A stretch of 6,326 nt of DNA from Altererythrobacter sp. Its GTDB lineage: Bacteria > Pseudomonadota > Alphaproteobacteria > Sphingomonadales > Sphingomonadaceae. Shown here piece after piece: positions 5,836-6,326 of the stretch. Both the position numbers and the translations under genes were made by a program. The notes beneath the pieces were generated by a model, which saw only the letters and a list, made by a program, of their open reading frames with translations, was not told where the DNA came from and did no database searches. How positions within the stretch are numbered: position 1 is the stretch's first letter; each line of letters starts with the position of its first letter. The stretch covers positions 1 through 6,326 of the forward strand of contig JALZVZ010000033.1 in the NCBI GenBank assembly GCA_023299945.1. The letters are read 5' to 3'.

Positions 5836-6326
5836 ATGGTCAAACCGCCATCATATCGCCCCACTATGCGCAGCAATGCTCTGCCGCCTGCGCTCGAATC
5901 GTCGCTGCAAGGTGATTTGCTCAGCGCATTGGGCCGCAATGAAATTGAGGTGTTGTTTCAGCCGCAATTTGCCTGCGCCGATGGTAAGATGGTTGGGGCG
6001 GAGGCTTTGTCACGTTGGCAGCATCCCAGTTTAGGTGAGATTGGCGCGCGCGATTTATTCTCCATTGCTGAAAAAGCAGGGCTGGTAGCGCCTGTATCGC
6101 GGCATGTTGTGGCGCAGGCATTAGAGACTGCGCGGGGCTGGCCTGATAACCTCACTCTGTCGCTTAATATTACGCCGGAAGAAATTGCCGAGCCCAGTTT
6201 TGCGCGCGATTTCGCCTCGCTGGTTGGGCGTTCTGGCATTGCGCCATCGCGCCTGACGTTGGAGATCACTGAGGATGTGCTGCTCAATGATCTTGATCTT
6301 GCGGCTGAGGCGCTTGCTGCGCTTAA
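5836..6326 (+). CDS. EAL-domain cyclic-di-GMP phosphodiesterase (3' partial)
   Basis: The frame is open from ATG 5836 to the right edge, and 163 residues are visible. After about 35 residues the EAL domain begins: L-F-Q-P-Q (40-44), E-A-L-S-R-W (56-61) with the signature metal-binding glutamate E56, F-S-I-A-E-K-A-G-L-V (75-84), S-L-N-I-T (109-113) with N111, and L-T-L-E-I-T-E (140-146) with E143. These metal-binding positions are intact, favouring an active enzyme that hydrolyses c-di-GMP to pGpG. The DDFG, lysine and C-terminal glutamate motifs lie beyond the window, so activity is not proven. No GGDEF, PAS or transmembrane segment precedes the domain, suggesting a stand-alone cytosolic EAL protein unless a partner domain follows. 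GGGG (5827-5830) lies five bases before this ATG. An in-frame ATG at 5761 would add 25 residues unlike EAL sequence and would overlap the nadK promoter, so 5836 is preferred. A link to nadK beyond adjacency is not implied. Confidence 0.92.
   Translation, partial: MVKPPSYRPTMRSNALPPALESSLQGDLLSALGRNEIEVLFQPQFACADGKMVGAEALSRWQHPSLGEIGARDLFSIAEKAGLVAPVSRHVVAQALETARGWPDNLTLSLNITPEEIAEPSFARDFASLVGRSGIAPSRLTLEITEDVLLNDLDLAAEALAAL

Overview
The window looks like a chromosomal segment of an alphaproteobacterium, most likely order Sphingomonadales and perhaps family Erythrobacteraceae. This is inferred from the character of the SecA protein (921 residues, with a Sphingomonadales-style linker and C-terminal zinc motif), the alphaproteobacterial-type NAD kinase, and a TonB-like secreted protein of a kind common in sphingomonads. 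Base composition is moderate in GC, and nothing indicates a plasmid, phage or insertion sequence. Coding density is high, and no stretch over 300 bases lacks a gene.

Left part (1-1185). The window opens inside the signal peptide of a secreted protein whose start lies upstream. Its first half matches the TonB C-terminal-like domain, and its second half looks like a degenerate second copy. A 64-base gap with a 12-bp perfect palindrome and a stem-loop follows. Next comes a small gene for a 90-residue exported protein of unknown function. The 130 bases between it and secA hold a 15-bp stem-loop starting on the small gene's stop codon, a TGTGAT/ATCACA inverted repeat and a possible -10 box.

Centre (1186-4738). 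secA encodes the ATPase motor of the Sec translocase and looks intact. Ten bases downstream is an eight-helix TSUP (TauE/SafE) family membrane protein, probably co-transcribed with secA. A stem-loop plus T-run at its stop codon is a candidate terminator.

Right part (4739-6326). A tRNA-Asn(GUU) gene with encoded CCA lies on the minus strand and has a good -35/-10 promoter. Upstream of it, also on the minus strand, is nadK (NAD kinase), with a GTG start, a strong ribosome binding site and its own promoter. Divergent from nadK, an EAL-domain cyclic-di-GMP phosphodiesterase begins and runs off the right edge.

Most of this is housekeeping: protein export, NADP synthesis and translation. The only place that might hide an undescribed mechanism is the leader of secA. 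There, a small exported protein followed by a strong stem-loop recalls the layout of E. coli secM-secA, though no known arrest motif is visible. That is a hypothesis, not a demonstrated system.
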